A DNA stretch of 64,000 nucleotides from Sphingobacterium sp. (GTDB lineage: Bacteria > Bacteroidota > Bacteroidia > Sphingobacteriales > Sphingobacteriaceae): positions 46,232 to 110,231 of the forward strand of contig JAIRVH010000223.1 of assembly GCA_031253985.1 (NCBI GenBank). Reading direction: 5' to 3'. Under the pieces are notes generated by a model. That model was not told where the DNA came from, searched no databases, and saw only the letters and a program-made list of their open reading frames with translations. The translations under genes were made by a program, and so were the position numbers. Shown piece after piece: positions 62,862 to 64,000 of this stretch (positions are counted from its first letter, which is position 1; every line of letters begins with the position of its first letter).

Positions 62862-64000
62862 ATGAAAAAAATACTATTATATGCATTGGGAACCTGCGGT
62901 CTATTGACCGCAGGTATACAGCAATCAGCAGCGCAGCTGATGAAAGAAAAAAATGAATTCACCAGAGCGGATTCACTGCGTGGATATCTGTCACCGCTGC
63001 GCACCTGCTACGACATCCAATACTATCATCTGGATGTTAAAGTGGATATAGACAATAAGTTTATTTCGGGTTCAAACCTTTTCCGTTTCAAGGCGACTAC
63101 AGATTTTAATCGCCTGCAATTTGATCTTTTTGCAAATCTTAAAGTAGACAAAGTCGTTTACAAGGGGAAAGAGCTTTCTTTTACCAGAGAACACAATGCT
63201 GTCTTTGTCGAATTTCCGTCGGCTGTAAAGAAAGGAACACAGGAAGAATTTACGGTATATTACGAAGGTCATCCTACAGAAGCGGTTAAAGCTCCTTGGG
63301 ACGGCGGCTTTGACTGGAAAAAAGACAGCAATGGAAAGCCTTGGGTAGCCACGGCCTGCCAGGGTATGGGTGCGAGTGTCTGGTGGCCAAACAAAGACCA
63401 TCAATCCGATGAAGTGGATAGTATGCTGATTTCAATCGCTGTCCCAAAAGAGGTGATGAATGTATCCAATGGTCGTTTGGTCAAGGTAGAAAAGATGAAG
63501 GATGGTTACACCAAATACCATTGGAAAGTCGCCAATCCGATCAACAACTACAATGTCGCTATCAATATCGGCGACTATGTTCATTTTAAGGAAAAATACA
63601 AAGGTGAAAAAGGACCATTGGATATAGACTACTATATTTTGCGCGAAAACGATACGGCAGAAAAGAAAGCCCATCTTCAAAAAAACGCCAACCAGACCTT
63701 AGAGGCTTTTGAACATTGGTTTGGTCCGTATCCATTTTATGAGGATGGCTATAAACTTGTTGAAACCTACCATACCGGCATGGAACACCAGAGTGCCATC
63801 GCCTACGGAAACCATTACCAAAATGGCTATCGTGGCGGGGATGCGTCGGGAACCGGCTGGGGACATAAATGGGATTTTATCGTGGTCCACGAATCTGGCC
63901 ACGAATGGTTTGGCAACAATATAACCTCCGCTGATCTGGCCGATATGTGGATCCATGAAAGCTTCACGAACTATTCTGAAGGTTTATTTATCGACTATTT
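62862..64000 (+). CDS. M1 family metallopeptidase, truncated at window end
   Basis: MKKILLYALGTCGLLTAG signal peptide; HTGMEHQSAIAYG and zinc site VVHESGHEWFGN…WIHESFTNYSEG; not in ORF track because it has no stop inside the window. Confidence 0.93.
   Translation, partial: MKKILLYALGTCGLLTAGIQQSAAQLMKEKNEFTRADSLRGYLSPLRTCYDIQYYHLDVKVDIDNKFISGSNLFRFKATTDFNRLQFDLFANLKVDKVVYKGKELSFTREHNAVFVEFPSAVKKGTQEEFTVYYEGHPTEAVKAPWDGGFDWKKDSNGKPWVATACQGMGASVWWPNKDHQSDEVDSMLISIAVPKEVMNVSNGRLVKVEKMKDGYTKYHWKVANPINNYNVAINIGDYVHFKEKYKGEKGPLDIDYYILRENDTAEKKAHLQKNANQTLEAFEHWFGPYPFYEDGYKLVETYHTGMEHQSAIAYGNHYQNGYRGGDASGTGWGHKWDFIVVHESGHEWFGNNITSADLADMWIHESFTNYSEGLFIDY

Noticed and set aside
1-64000. CRISPR arrays, tRNA/rRNA genes, transposases, integrases
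   Set aside because: No regularly spaced repeats, tRNA/rRNA-like sequences or mobile-element proteins were seen on reading the window and ORF track

Overview
This 64 kb window comes from a Bacteroidota chromosome and looks Sphingobacterium/Pedobacter-like. The evidence is SusC/SusD pairs, TAnnTTTG -7 promoter elements, HTCS and Y_Y_Y regulators, and a DUF2480 protein. It is dominated by glycan and peptide utilisation loci. (1) A minus-strand PUL at 2.8-22.2 kb encodes an HTCS, a GH88 fused to a beta-helix-like domain, an alginate-lyase-family lyase (PL38-like), GH95, GH2, GH29, SusD and SusC. (2) A plus-strand PUL at 22.5-34.2 kb (Y_Y_Y/LuxR regulator, SusC, SusD, GH144-like, GH3) is probably for beta-1,2-glucan. 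(3) A minus-strand sulfatase-SusD-SusC unit lies at 34.3-40.4 kb. (4) A minus-strand SusC/SusD pair of the RagAB type and an AraC regulator lie next to plus-strand aminopeptidase P, DPP-IV and M1 peptidase genes at 52.7-64 kb. The 40.8-51.9 kb interval holds a diheme cytochrome, cydAB, a two-component system, a sodA cluster with a divergent Fe-S-type regulator, and a TetR-FabF pair. The most unusual signal is non-coding. Two nearly identical (2 differences in about 70 nt) small-RNA-like units sit about 49 kb apart, each with its own -7 promoter element and a terminator with a C-rich loop. The unpaired part of this RNA is complementary to the leader of the first susC (12 + 7 bp, 10-28 nt before AUG) and shares a 10-nt complementary core with the leader of the second susC. 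Other non-coding features are a 59-bp near-perfect palindrome, a 20-bp palindrome upstream of the fourth susC, and a 5-unit 11-bp tandem repeat. Family assignments come from reading the translations; no database search was run.
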